Shown: positions 19,401 through 27,495, numbered from the stretch's first letter. The stretch is 41,017 nucleotides of DNA from Candidatus Heimdallarchaeota archaeon (GCA_021399395.1 JAAFKJ010000162.1:1-41017), one strand, 5' to 3'. Made by a program: numbers and translations. The notes: generated by a model from the letters alone, not told the origin.

Positions 19401-22400
19401 TTACACAAAAACAGATTGATCAACTAGCAACATTAGGTTTGACAGATATAGAATCTATTTACTATTCAGCTGACACTCAGCGTATTTCCGACATACTACC
19501 TGTTCAGAACTATCAAAAGATAATGGAAATTCTCTCTGGATCAATTAGGTTTATTGGTTTTCTATCATTTGACGAAATTAAGCGTCTAGAGTTTTATGAA
19601 ATTAACTCTATCATTGATCTGGCTTTGTTAGATAAAAAAGAACTCTTCCATATCACACAAAATCCTATTTACAAAGAATTTCATGCCTTAGATATTCTAT
19701 CTTTGGATGAATTAGTAGATAAGAGAATTGAAGCAGCAATCCCAATCACACTATTGCCCTCTATTGAAGAAGATTATTTAGAGAAAATCAACAAACTTGG
19801 AATCTATTCCATCCAAGATTTTAATTCAAGAATGGCTGAAATAAGAGAATCACACCCCCATCTTGTTAAATTAGATGTTTTCCGCGAAGTACAAATGTAT
19901 CTCGCATCAGTTGCTTTCATAGGATTAACCAATCAACAAGTACAGAAGTTAATCTACTCTGGAGTTGGTGATATTCTCTCCTTTATAACCGAAGATGTTT
20001 CTACAATTGCTCTTATACTAGATATAAGCGAGAAGGATGTAAGAAAGCATATTGATAGGATAGAACCTCTTGCACTTGCACAAGAAGTTAGAAGAAAAGG
20101 AGTAAAAATTGAAGAATTTCCAGTTCTGAAGAAGTCAACTATTAATTATCTCTTAAAATCGGATAAAGAATATGTTCAAGATGTTTATAGTCATTATTAC
20201 CAAGCATTTACAATCACCAATGTCTCTGATGAAGTAATCAAAGATTTCCTTGGAAATTGTAACATTTCGATTTATAGAATAAAAGAAATATCGACTGAAA
20301 CAAAATTACAATTGTCACAAATGGGTGTTCTAAGAATAATAGATTTCCTTTGTGTAAATGATAGTGAATTGAAGAAGGCTTTTGATGGATCTATCCCCAA
20401 AGAAATATCTGAAATAAGAAAAGGGCAGTTTAGTTTAGATAGAGGTACACCTCTGTTACTAAATGAACCAATCAAAGATCTTCTAAGAGACCTCTATTTT
20501 GATCCAGATAAAAAGACTGTAGAGGACCTATTTGGATTTGTTCCTGAACACCTGCTACAGTTTTCAGAATTCGAAAGAATTGAGAAAATCTCAAATATCT
20601 CCTTCGTTGAGCAACTTGTAAGTTTTCTAAGTTTGAGTGTCTTTTCTCTCCCCTATTTTGACATGGATACTAAAGTTGCTCTAAGAAGAAATGGTGTCCA
20701 TCATGTAATTGAGCTGATTTCTACCAAAGTTCAAATGCTGGAAAATTCGAATTCTGAGATAAATAAAAATATTCGTGAATTTCAGAGCAACTTCAATTTG
20801 ACCAAAAGAATGTCTGAAACCTTCAGTCCTCATCTCAACCAAACACTCAATTTATCTAAGAAAATGAGTGAACAGTTCCGAAGTTATGGTTTAACAACAG
20901 GTCTTTTCCTCTTTGATTTTGTTCAGCATCCCCTATTCAATTTTTCAGATAAAGAACAGAAGGTTATCTCGGATATTACCTTTAATTTCTTCCGACCTGT
21001 TTCTTGGTTGTATGATGTTATCGGTTTAGATGTTAAAAATTTCAATCGGTTGATAAGTAGGCAAACAACTAACATTCTATCAGCTCATTTGCTTCTAACA
21101 GAATCAAAATCCAAACCCGAAATTGTAGCATTCCCTTCAAATATCATCTCCAAGTTCAATAAAACTCTCAATGAAGAATTGATTAGTCTCAAACCCCCAG
21201 CTTGGGCTATCAGACTTGACGAGATGAAATTGATTACTGATAGTAAATTCTTGAAGAGACTCAAATCAAGGAAAATAGTATATATTGATGAGTTGATCGC
21301 ATCAGATAGTTTAGTGAATTCAGATACTAAAATTGCACAAGAAATCAGACCTATACTTTACTCTCTCAAGAATTTCAATATCTCTACACTAGACGGATTA
21401 ACTTCTACACAAACCCAAAAACTAATTCAGAATGGTGTTCGTAATGTTCTCCATTATCTCTCACTTCCCGCACCTATGCTAGCCAAAATTACAGGGCAAT
21501 CAGTTGAATCAATTAGAGCAATTATTACTAAAATAGATTTAAACGTTTTAGAAGGAAGTGTCCGATTAGTAGGACTAGATATAGATTTATTCACAGAAAT
21601 TTCTGATAATGTTAAGAATCTTCTGAAGGAATATGGTTGTGTTTCACTCACTCAAGCAGCGAATCTGAATCTTGATCAACTACCAATTTCACATGAAGAT
21701 AGGAAAAGTTTAACACAATTGGTATCTATGCTCTTGACTCCAATTACAATTATTGGGAAAGTATTAAAATTAAGTAAGAAAGAAATTGATGAGCTTCTTT
21801 CTAATAATGTCTTAACTTATACTGACCTTTTAGAAGTTCCTCAACAGAAGTGGTCAGCTAGCATAAAACGGTTGATTTCAAGACAGAAAACAGACCCCAA
21901 TTACTTGATTAAAAGACTACATGATATTGAAAAGTTTGGTGTGTCTATTCAGAAAATAGGTTTAACAAAAGCAGTTACAGAATCATTAATCTCTGCTGGA
22001 ATAACAACAGTAGATCATCTACTTTACCTACCTTCAACACATGTTTCTTCGATAACTAAACTGAAGGAAGATGAACTTGAAGATTTATTAATAAAACTGA
22101 ACTCAAGTCCAAGTCTAATTCCAGGATTTTCAAAAAATATTTTGGTCTATATCTACAGTAAACCTCATTATTCAATAGCAGACTTATTGGTCAATTTCCA
22201 TAACATCTCAAAAGAGAATTTGAAGATAATTCTAGATGGTGTTGACAAAGTAAAGAATGTCGAGGAATTGAAGTTCAAAGATCCTCTTACCACAACTGAA
22301 AAATATATTATTGGAAAAGAGTTCCACTCATATACATCACTTATAACTTCAAAGAAATTTATTGAAGATAAAAAGATATTTTCAAGAGTTGCTCCTTACT

Positions 22401-25400
22401 TACTTGCTAATATTAGGTATCTTGGGTTAGATAATAAAATCGAAGCCGCACTTAAGAGAGCAGGGATTACAACAGTTGCAGATTTACTTATCCTTTCTCC
22501 GAAAACTATAGCGACTCAAGCAAGAACAAGTATTCAGAAAATACAGGAAATTATTATGGCAATCAATGTAGATGATATAAATTCAAAAGTTATTATGAAT
22601 CAGGATTTACATCTCAGAGATGCATTCTTTTTAACTGACAGAGACAAAGAGTTCCTAAAATCAATTGGTGTTTTCAACTTAAACGATTTGAAAGAATACT
22701 CTGTATACTCCTGGATTGTATCTGAAAGCAGGATTGAAACAATAAGGGGAAGAATAGGCTCTATACTTCAAACTCCAATCCTATACTACAAGGAAACTTT
22801 GAAACGACCATTCTATGAAATAGAGAACAACTATCTGTTAAAGGAAATTCATTCTGTTCAAGAGCTAATAACAATTTCAAACCAAAAAGAAGTGGATAAC
22901 ATTACCGAATTTCTTAGAACCTTTTCTGCTTCTACTGAAAAGATAAAAGAGGATTTTGTAACAATTGAGCAAGTATTCAGCGAAGTTGAACTTACTGCTC
23001 TGAACAAAGATCTCAAGATTAAGAAATTAACCTTGTTTAACGAGCTTCTACTTGAAATGTATATTAATTACAAGAAGCTTAGTCCAGAAATTCTCAAGAT
23101 GCTTCAAGTTCTGAAACATCCTCTTTCAGCTTCATCCAAATTTAGTACAAGTGATATTCAAAGCTTGAATTCCAAGAATATTTACACATATATTGATCTT
23201 TTAATTAAACCGATAAGTTACTGGCCTACATTTGCGCCAATCAAACTTAAAACAAAGATAAAAGAGTTAATACCAACTCTTACACTCAAGAAAATTAAAA
23301 GTGATATGACAAAGAGAACTAAGATTTCTTCAACTAAAATCTTTAATCCGAATGTAAAGAAAGTGTTGGGTTCAGCTTACCAAACAGTAGATGAATTAAT
23401 TTTTGAAATAATGGTTGAGAATTATCGCGTTTCTAAATCTGTAATTAACTCGGTTCAAAAAACTTTGACAACTTCTGTTTTATTGGTAAAAATTCCAAAA
23501 ATACCATTAAAAGCATGGAAGAAAACAACCAGCAGTCTAAAGGAAATTGGGGACTTGTATAAGTTATCAAACAAAGATCTTGGATCTATGCTTTCACTAC
23601 CACCTAATGATGCTACAAAGACTATTGATAATTTGACACCAGAAAATATCCTTAACCCACCTATGGTAAAAGCTAACAAAATCTTGTCTTTGAAGGATGT
23701 TGAATTTTTCCATAGTCTTGGAATAAGAAACTTCATTCAGCTGTTGGATGCTATGAAAGTGTCAAATACAATTCCTAAGAACTTGAAGGAGAAAATCAAT
23801 ACTTTAGTTAAACTTGATGTTAAGAAATTAGAACCCAAAATAAATGAATCACTAACATTGATGGAACTACTGTTCTTAAATCCTAATTTATCAACCCTAG
23901 CTATTACTAAATCGCAGAAAGATATTCTTCAAAGAACAGCTGATTTCATGTTCTCTAGAGGAACAGAACTTTGTACTGTTCTAAATGTAGATATGTCCAA
24001 TCGTAAAATCAAATGTCCAGATTTATCTTTAGAGTATCTCTTATTGTTACATAAGTTTGATACCAAATTATATACCTCGATTCTAGGTAATCTTCCTGAA
24101 GAATATTATTCCCAAATAAAAGAGCTCTTTGGATATCTTGAAAGATCACCTGTTATTCTCTCTAAACCAACGTTGGAAAATATCGATCAAATTGCCTCTC
24201 AAGAATTTGAAACAATTTCAGAGATGTTGCTTGAACCCAAAAAATCCCTCTTTAGTGTAGTAACAGATAATACTTTGCAGAGAAATATAAGAAATATCTC
24301 TCTTACCCTTCTCAAGGAACTCAAGAACAACTTCTTAGAATTTCCAGCAAAATTATTTGCTGCAAGTGAATTGAACACTTTGAAACGATCTTCAATCTAC
24401 ACAGTAGAAGAAGCTCTTCTGTTTAATAAGAAATCTAAATCAAAAATTTCAAAAGAATGGGAACTTTGTTCCAAACTAAAAAACATAATGTCGATGGAAC
24501 TGAATGATTTGCCAGCAATGATTGAAAATAAAGAAGCTTTCAATTATGCTGCTAAAAATAAACTAAAGACAATCTATGATTTGTTAGCACACTGTAAGCA
24601 TGGTGCTAGTTCTGAAGTAATATGTCAGGAAATATTACCTACAATAAGATTCGATTTACTCGCTGATTTGATAACTAAAGAGCAACGAAGACTCTCAAAT
24701 TTTGTAAAGGGAACAGAGCTGAATACTATCTTAAAGAAGCATAAGTTGAGCACATTTGGTTCCTTATTTAATTTCATTGAGAAAACAGAATTACAGAATA
24801 TGGAATCAGATTTTGAAAAGCTTCTATCAATCCTCAGAGCTCCTGTATCAATTTTAACAAGTGATAAATCTTTATCAGTAAAACTAAATAAACTTGGATA
24901 CAATCAGGTACTTGATCTCTTACTACCTGCAAATATTAGTAGCATACTCTCTAGAAGCAAATTAACTGATAGGCAGTTAGCTTCAGCAAAGGAAATAGTA
25001 AAGAAACTTAATTTTGTTACCATAAACAGCATTATTACAGCTGACTGTTATCCAATAACTAGTGTTAGTTTTATTGATGACAATATTAAGAAATTATTAC
25101 TAAGAGCAGGATATTCAACAATAACTCATCTAAATATTTCTGATGAAATTCTGATGAAAACATCTGGACTAACAGCGTTGCCACTATCTAGAATTAAGAA
25201 GATATTAATGACACCTTTCTATTATCTTTCAGACTTAACAAGAGAAAATCCTTCAAGCTTGTTTATCTTGTATAACAAGGGGATAAGCATAGTCAGAGAT
25301 ATATTCGTCTCTAACTGTAAGCAACTCTCAAGTCAGTTAGGAATACCTGAAAGACAAATGAAATCCCTTCTTTCCACACTTACAGATCAGTCCATAAAGC

Positions 25401-26020
25401 TAGCTCAAAAGGATGAAACAGATCTGAAACCATCTATGCCGTTTATTGGGAATCAAGAAATTCAAAAACTTGAAGAAGCAAGTATTACCTCGGTTCAAGA
25501 GATAATTTTCCCGACTAATAAAGCCAAGAAATCTTCAGCTCTTACATTGGTTAAAGTTGCTAAATTTGTGCAACATCTAGATAAGAAAATTGAAGAGCTG
25601 GATGTTAAAGCAGGTGTTTTAGTTCAAATAAAACAACTTGGTATAAACAATTTCAAAGAATTTATACTCTATCCGTCAGCTGTTTTGGACAGCAAAGTTG
25701 ACTTAAGTTATATGGCTATTAAAGGTCTAAAAAACAGACTTCCTTTAACTAGCACAAAGTCTTCAGCTGCAAAGAAACCACCATCTAAAGCTAAACCAAC
25801 ACCGAAAGCATCAACTACTAAGAAGACCACTTCTTCAGCATCCAAACCCAAGACTAGCTCTGCAAAAAAACCACCAACAAAGAAACCAGAGCCTAAGACA
25901 GCAAGTTCGAAGGGTACCAAACAAACAACCTTACTAGATATGGGTTCTGATAAAAAGAAGAAAACGTCATCTTCGTCTAAAAGCTCTTCAAAGAGCAAAA
26001 AAAGGAGTAGTGGAAAATGA
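13448..26020 (+). CDS. top6B: Giant type II DNA topoisomerase VI subunit B with ~3,550-aa HhH-like repeat extension
   Basis: 4190 aa, one open frame. GHKL ATPase motifs RELVENGLDAAERR, CRDNGTGVPGHQIADLFGRVLTGTKYGVIQTRGRFGLGAKMCLLYS; transducer-like HPFIIEAALGYGGG...RIPLVFGAGNDVITHV. C-terminal to ~residue 535 are many repeats of the form L...GI.ti.dLL....., ending in a Lys/Ser/Pro-rich tail. GTG start. Confidence 0.95.
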   Translation: MSDNSVTKKMSAAAFFNDNRAIAGFGNSMRAVFTSIRELVENGLDAAERRGINPVIEVDLRKLSSREINELLDVTQYKKLEKHLDFLQLTCRDNGTGVPGHQIADLFGRVLTGTKYGVIQTRGRFGLGAKMCLLYSMSSVDLPARIKSRYFMDDITNEMHLMINLEKNEPIIMEQREYLPGDPNYLDEPGVEISITFTGAWSLAKNSVKEYFRQLAIITPYSTFNLKIPADKEGEYDELIYESVVDDMPDPPEYVKIHPWGCDITQFKAELGANKNKKLKGFLADHFMGVTEEIAEDFFQLLEIDPNKNPKDLSSKEIRRIVHEGFVKAYQEAKDIKRKRDRVFQFDSPKGTSLSPLGAGRLRKGLEKELNPKFVEAISRPAKAYSGHPFIIEAALGYGGGVSEAAQTRGTTVQDNKIIYRYANRIPLVFGAGNDVITHVTSSIRWNEYGLTRQSDPLAIAVSLVSTKIPFPETSKEYISIVPEIEEEIRLALMQLGRRLKTFLSRAKRKRREHARLSRFVKSAPVIVDNLAQILEDENLPLTDFRFEKNRIASALAHGTSKKAKLFMPLSKRLFGLNIWCPTPIQNTLKSRGIISISDFLLTPTEDLAKILEMSLVQVYNIKLRTIYELDKEGLSPGLDSKIFVTRAIERRFDTSESKPLISLKDALNRRWIQNSYHFLATDYRKLHSVSGFVEKLFESKKDDLINQLLLKNRKSDGSIRASPSLSEINKLTGITQLKIKHLFPTFKELKQKSSGHLSADMSIEEFFYQTLHPGEINYQQEVTVVLVEHLKSVFTALSNKFPNFKNTSLTKMKPDWTDGYTKNAFHRRKIKIVDDFITGNTDDLILIKEMERLLYSTYLKMLVKESPSSKLSDFVIFPLNEMKPKESELIKNLIAKGITTLAKLVYYTADQVNQTKIKQLIPLLLEESKRKLKQSLIEKEHEHSSSHIKIIPVNLEKELLKNQIFNASAFLAYSSPALRKMGLKKRDVERMKKALGTPIPNWLEHQELIKKLGINTLEEFFFNSPDAYSMTADETKKYLDMSVFLRSPITFNFPHLRNISHLVREVGLNCIGRFAIWPNKELVEILEVSENKIKSMKESISIADYQTNKEKYGIDFKQLKGIYPKLVEYFGNTEPTIQDLFYLYPSEKLHFTKGYWIKIENISDLSQMEIIELSHLFDKNPKQLPALKEALLRLKARNTVTIKQFLDLIPEIIESELTNIPQRNAALELHRMLKTRKIEEEDEFSKQILLICEFDDFQSALALPISRVSKLSLSDYETLRSKGIIAVHQLFEYLPKEIATILEKEEQEMINLLNDFQLEQQGTNFFEKIDRNRFKSLVSFDFEESERFSSHEILSLVLAGYNTVDKIFYLAQPMIFSAPLVNWNVVDKFRKLLRSPLTLVTWEKKVKKTIQIEGEEGTKTVEEDQITTLSTEQLSTLQNNGITRIIDLLVSQAENISSYLGIGLDEARSFQKNIRISDTGTDISELDLFKTEVVKALELSNIYTLEDLYFSSTENKWDHTILPWRTVEAFKQVLNLPLNHISDMLDAELITALQEVNVLTLLGFMLSSPESLMERTGIPDERIENIKRGLDLSDILSYFSLPSYFLPNLTFEQTEILRDNKIQTIADFILSSNQKLTKLLSIPSKQLDEIKASLTAQKIVEVYEDKGIFAFETKLFDKMEQKQLSRDSIFQFERFQTIQELFYESDPAFYQLNPELWPKISAVQKILALPLRIFTEISEYSLDVWEQNNIKNVFQLLFIPDEDITDPLLYRSVSSNSSKMLEMRSFHFFSKLPSSVYNSSFFENIVQDFENKTLSDVITDPKVISHLLSKDKRYQAENYNLTLIRSLLELPLRITPFFTRIKKIQREEYTNTKIGDVFDIDLTEHSGLSPFYKKLMEVDSFNSLVKDVAVPISSIGLPREMALKLSKSSVNTLIDFFSVPAQVLSEITGLSMRYIREIRNSLNYQLIVSFRAEKSHKVLESSIITQKQIDQLATLGLTDIESIYYSADTQRISDILPVQNYQKIMEILSGSIRFIGFLSFDEIKRLEFYEINSIIDLALLDKKELFHITQNPIYKEFHALDILSLDELVDKRIEAAIPITLLPSIEEDYLEKINKLGIYSIQDFNSRMAEIRESHPHLVKLDVFREVQMYLASVAFIGLTNQQVQKLIYSGVGDILSFITEDVSTIALILDISEKDVRKHIDRIEPLALAQEVRRKGVKIEEFPVLKKSTINYLLKSDKEYVQDVYSHYYQAFTITNVSDEVIKDFLGNCNISIYRIKEISTETKLQLSQMGVLRIIDFLCVNDSELKKAFDGSIPKEISEIRKGQFSLDRGTPLLLNEPIKDLLRDLYFDPDKKTVEDLFGFVPEHLLQFSEFERIEKISNISFVEQLVSFLSLSVFSLPYFDMDTKVALRRNGVHHVIELISTKVQMLENSNSEINKNIREFQSNFNLTKRMSETFSPHLNQTLNLSKKMSEQFRSYGLTTGLFLFDFVQHPLFNFSDKEQKVISDITFNFFRPVSWLYDVIGLDVKNFNRLISRQTTNILSAHLLLTESKSKPEIVAFPSNIISKFNKTLNEELISLKPPAWAIRLDEMKLITDSKFLKRLKSRKIVYIDELIASDSLVNSDTKIAQEIRPILYSLKNFNISTLDGLTSTQTQKLIQNGVRNVLHYLSLPAPMLAKITGQSVESIRAIITKIDLNVLEGSVRLVGLDIDLFTEISDNVKNLLKEYGCVSLTQAANLNLDQLPISHEDRKSLTQLVSMLLTPITIIGKVLKLSKKEIDELLSNNVLTYTDLLEVPQQKWSASIKRLISRQKTDPNYLIKRLHDIEKFGVSIQKIGLTKAVTESLISAGITTVDHLLYLPSTHVSSITKLKEDELEDLLIKLNSSPSLIPGFSKNILVYIYSKPHYSIADLLVNFHNISKENLKIILDGVDKVKNVEELKFKDPLTTTEKYIIGKEFHSYTSLITSKKFIEDKKIFSRVAPYLLANIRYLGLDNKIEAALKRAGITTVADLLILSPKTIATQARTSIQKIQEIIMAINVDDINSKVIMNQDLHLRDAFFLTDRDKEFLKSIGVFNLNDLKEYSVYSWIVSESRIETIRGRIGSILQTPILYYKETLKRPFYEIENNYLLKEIHSVQELITISNQKEVDNITEFLRTFSASTEKIKEDFVTIEQVFSEVELTALNKDLKIKKLTLFNELLLEMYINYKKLSPEILKMLQVLKHPLSASSKFSTSDIQSLNSKNIYTYIDLLIKPISYWPTFAPIKLKTKIKELIPTLTLKKIKSDMTKRTKISSTKIFNPNVKKVLGSAYQTVDELIFEIMVENYRVSKSVINSVQKTLTTSVLLVKIPKIPLKAWKKTTSSLKEIGDLYKLSNKDLGSMLSLPPNDATKTIDNLTPENILNPPMVKANKILSLKDVEFFHSLGIRNFIQLLDAMKVSNTIPKNLKEKINTLVKLDVKKLEPKINESLTLMELLFLNPNLSTLAITKSQKDILQRTADFMFSRGTELCTVLNVDMSNRKIKCPDLSLEYLLLLHKFDTKLYTSILGNLPEEYYSQIKELFGYLERSPVILSKPTLENIDQIASQEFETISEMLLEPKKSLFSVVTDNTLQRNIRNISLTLLKELKNNFLEFPAKLFAASELNTLKRSSIYTVEEALLFNKKSKSKISKEWELCSKLKNIMSMELNDLPAMIENKEAFNYAAKNKLKTIYDLLAHCKHGASSEVICQEILPTIRFDLLADLITKEQRRLSNFVKGTELNTILKKHKLSTFGSLFNFIEKTELQNMESDFEKLLSILRAPVSILTSDKSLSVKLNKLGYNQVLDLLLPANISSILSRSKLTDRQLASAKEIVKKLNFVTINSIITADCYPITSVSFIDDNIKKLLLRAGYSTITHLNISDEILMKTSGLTALPLSRIKKILMTPFYYLSDLTRENPSSLFILYNKGISIVRDIFVSNCKQLSSQLGIPERQMKSLLSTLTDQSIKLAQKDETDLKPSMPFIGNQEIQKLEEASITSVQEIIFPTNKAKKSSALTLVKVAKFVQHLDKKIEELDVKAGVLVQIKQLGINNFKEFILYPSAVLDSKVDLSYMAIKGLKNRLPLTSTKSSAAKKPPSKAKPTPKASTTKKTTSSASKPKTSSAKKPPTKKPEPKTASSKGTKQTTLLDMGSDKKKKTSSSSKSSSKSKKRSSGK
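15110..25750 (+). repeat. Protein-level tandem HhH-like repeat array within Top6B
   Basis: At least two dozen recognisable units by eye, e.g. IQNTLKSRGIISISDFLLTPTEDLAKILEMSLVQVYNIK; TQKLIQNGVRNVLHYLSLPAPMLAKITGQSVESIRAIITKI; VTESLISAGITTVDHLLYLPSTHVSSITKLKEDELEDLLIKL; IEAALKRAGITTVADLLILSPKTIATQARTSIQKIQEIIMAI. Not conspicuous as a nucleotide repeat. Boundaries approximate. Confidence 0.8.
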
Positions 26021-27426
26021 CAGACCAAAATAATTTTACATTCATAAATTCTACAGTATTGCCTGCAACAGAGCGTGAAGCAAGTTTCGATAAAGATATT
26101 CTTACACGTGAGATGTATAACTGGGCAAGAGACACTTTTGATTTGAAAAGAGGTACATATATACTCTTTCTTAGAAGTTCAAAGAAATGGTATCAGCTAG
26201 AGCCAACTAAGAAACTCTCACGCTATCCACTCGAAAAGCAAAAAATGAAAGTTAGTGTCAAGCAAACCGTTCAATTAGATAAAATTGAAGCTTTAAAGGC
26301 TGAACTATTACATAAAAAAGAATTTTTCATGCCATATGGTGTAACTAATGTTGAAACAAAAAATTCACAGGAAACCAATAATCTTCTCGTTGAATATGCT
26401 CTAGATTTCCTTCAGCAAGCAATGGTAAATCCTGCAGATGCTTCCTTCTATATCCCTTCTAGAGGTGGAACTAATGTGGGCTTTGATGAAGAACAAGAGC
26501 TTGTTTTGATAGGTAGACAGATGATTGAAAGACAATTCAGAAGTTTATCTTCTGTAAGTTCTGTTGAACAGATGACTATCATAATGAAGCTAATACACGA
26601 CTTGCTCTCAAGAGATATACATAGTACAAAAAGAGATATTTTCTATATGGATGTAAATTCATTTGAGAAACAGTCTGTCTCTGATTCTCTTGTAGAAGAT
26701 CTTGGTGCTATGTTACAGGTTACTCGCTCTTCCCTAAATGTAAGTGCTTCATCCAAAGGAATTGTTGTTGGAAGAATGAGTTTTAGAGAAAAAGGAGACT
26801 TTATTGACTGCAGTGCTATTGGGGCTGGTAAAGCAATTTCACCCAATATCGACGATATTGAGGATTTTGATACAGATGCGGAAATGTGTCTTGTCATTGA
26901 GAAGGACGCTGTCTTTAACAGATTAGCTGAGGATCAATTTTATGATTATGTTCCTAGTATCCTGATTACAGCAAAAGGACAACCTGATGTAGCAACACGA
27001 CAATTTCTAAAGAAGATAAATGATGATCTTAGTATACCTATTTTTGCCATTATGGATGCTGATCCATATGGATTTGAAATTATGAGGGTGTATAGTGTAG
27101 GAAGTAAAGCTTTGAGTTTTGAATCGAGCCATCTTGCTGTTCCTAATATCAAATGGTTAGGTCTTCTTCCAAGTGATCTTTCAACTGACAGTGGTTTTGA
27201 TATTCCACGAAGTGCTTTACTCAAATTAACTTCTAAAGATATTCACAGATCGAAACTAATGTTAGAAGAAGAATTTGTTCAACGAAAACCAAAATGGAAA
27301 GAACAACTTCAAATTCAGTTAGATAGTGGTTTTAAAGCGGAAATACAAGCTTTGAATGCACGTGATCCTCAATATATTACTAACTTCTATTTACCACATA
27401 AAATAGAGTCTGGGGATTTTATTTAA
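26017..27426 (+). CDS. top6A: Type II DNA topoisomerase VI subunit A (Spo11-like)
   Basis: Catalytic Tyr motif STKRDIFYMDVNSFEKQ; Toprim LVIEKDAVFNRL and FAIMDADPYGFEIMRVY; SHLAVPNIKWLGLLPSDL. Overlaps top6B by 4 nt. Confidence 0.95.
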   Translation: MTDQNNFTFINSTVLPATEREASFDKDILTREMYNWARDTFDLKRGTYILFLRSSKKWYQLEPTKKLSRYPLEKQKMKVSVKQTVQLDKIEALKAELLHKKEFFMPYGVTNVETKNSQETNNLLVEYALDFLQQAMVNPADASFYIPSRGGTNVGFDEEQELVLIGRQMIERQFRSLSSVSSVEQMTIIMKLIHDLLSRDIHSTKRDIFYMDVNSFEKQSVSDSLVEDLGAMLQVTRSSLNVSASSKGIVVGRMSFREKGDFIDCSAIGAGKAISPNIDDIEDFDTDAEMCLVIEKDAVFNRLAEDQFYDYVPSILITAKGQPDVATRQFLKKINDDLSIPIFAIMDADPYGFEIMRVYSVGSKALSFESSHLAVPNIKWLGLLPSDLSTDSGFDIPRSALLKLTSKDIHRSKLMLEEEFVQRKPKWKEQLQIQLDSGFKAEIQALNARDPQYITNFYLPHKIESGDFI

Positions 27427-27495
27427 ACCTAAAATTCACAGTGTTCATCAATTTATATGAAAAAAATCGGAAAAGTGAGTTACTCTAACTATTTA

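Noticed and set aside
15110-25750. Top6B extension as a recent DNA tandem duplication or assembly artefact
   Set aside because: Units are highly divergent at both protein and nucleotide level and the frame is clean over 12.5 kb, so an assembly-collapse or repeat-expansion artefact is unlikely.
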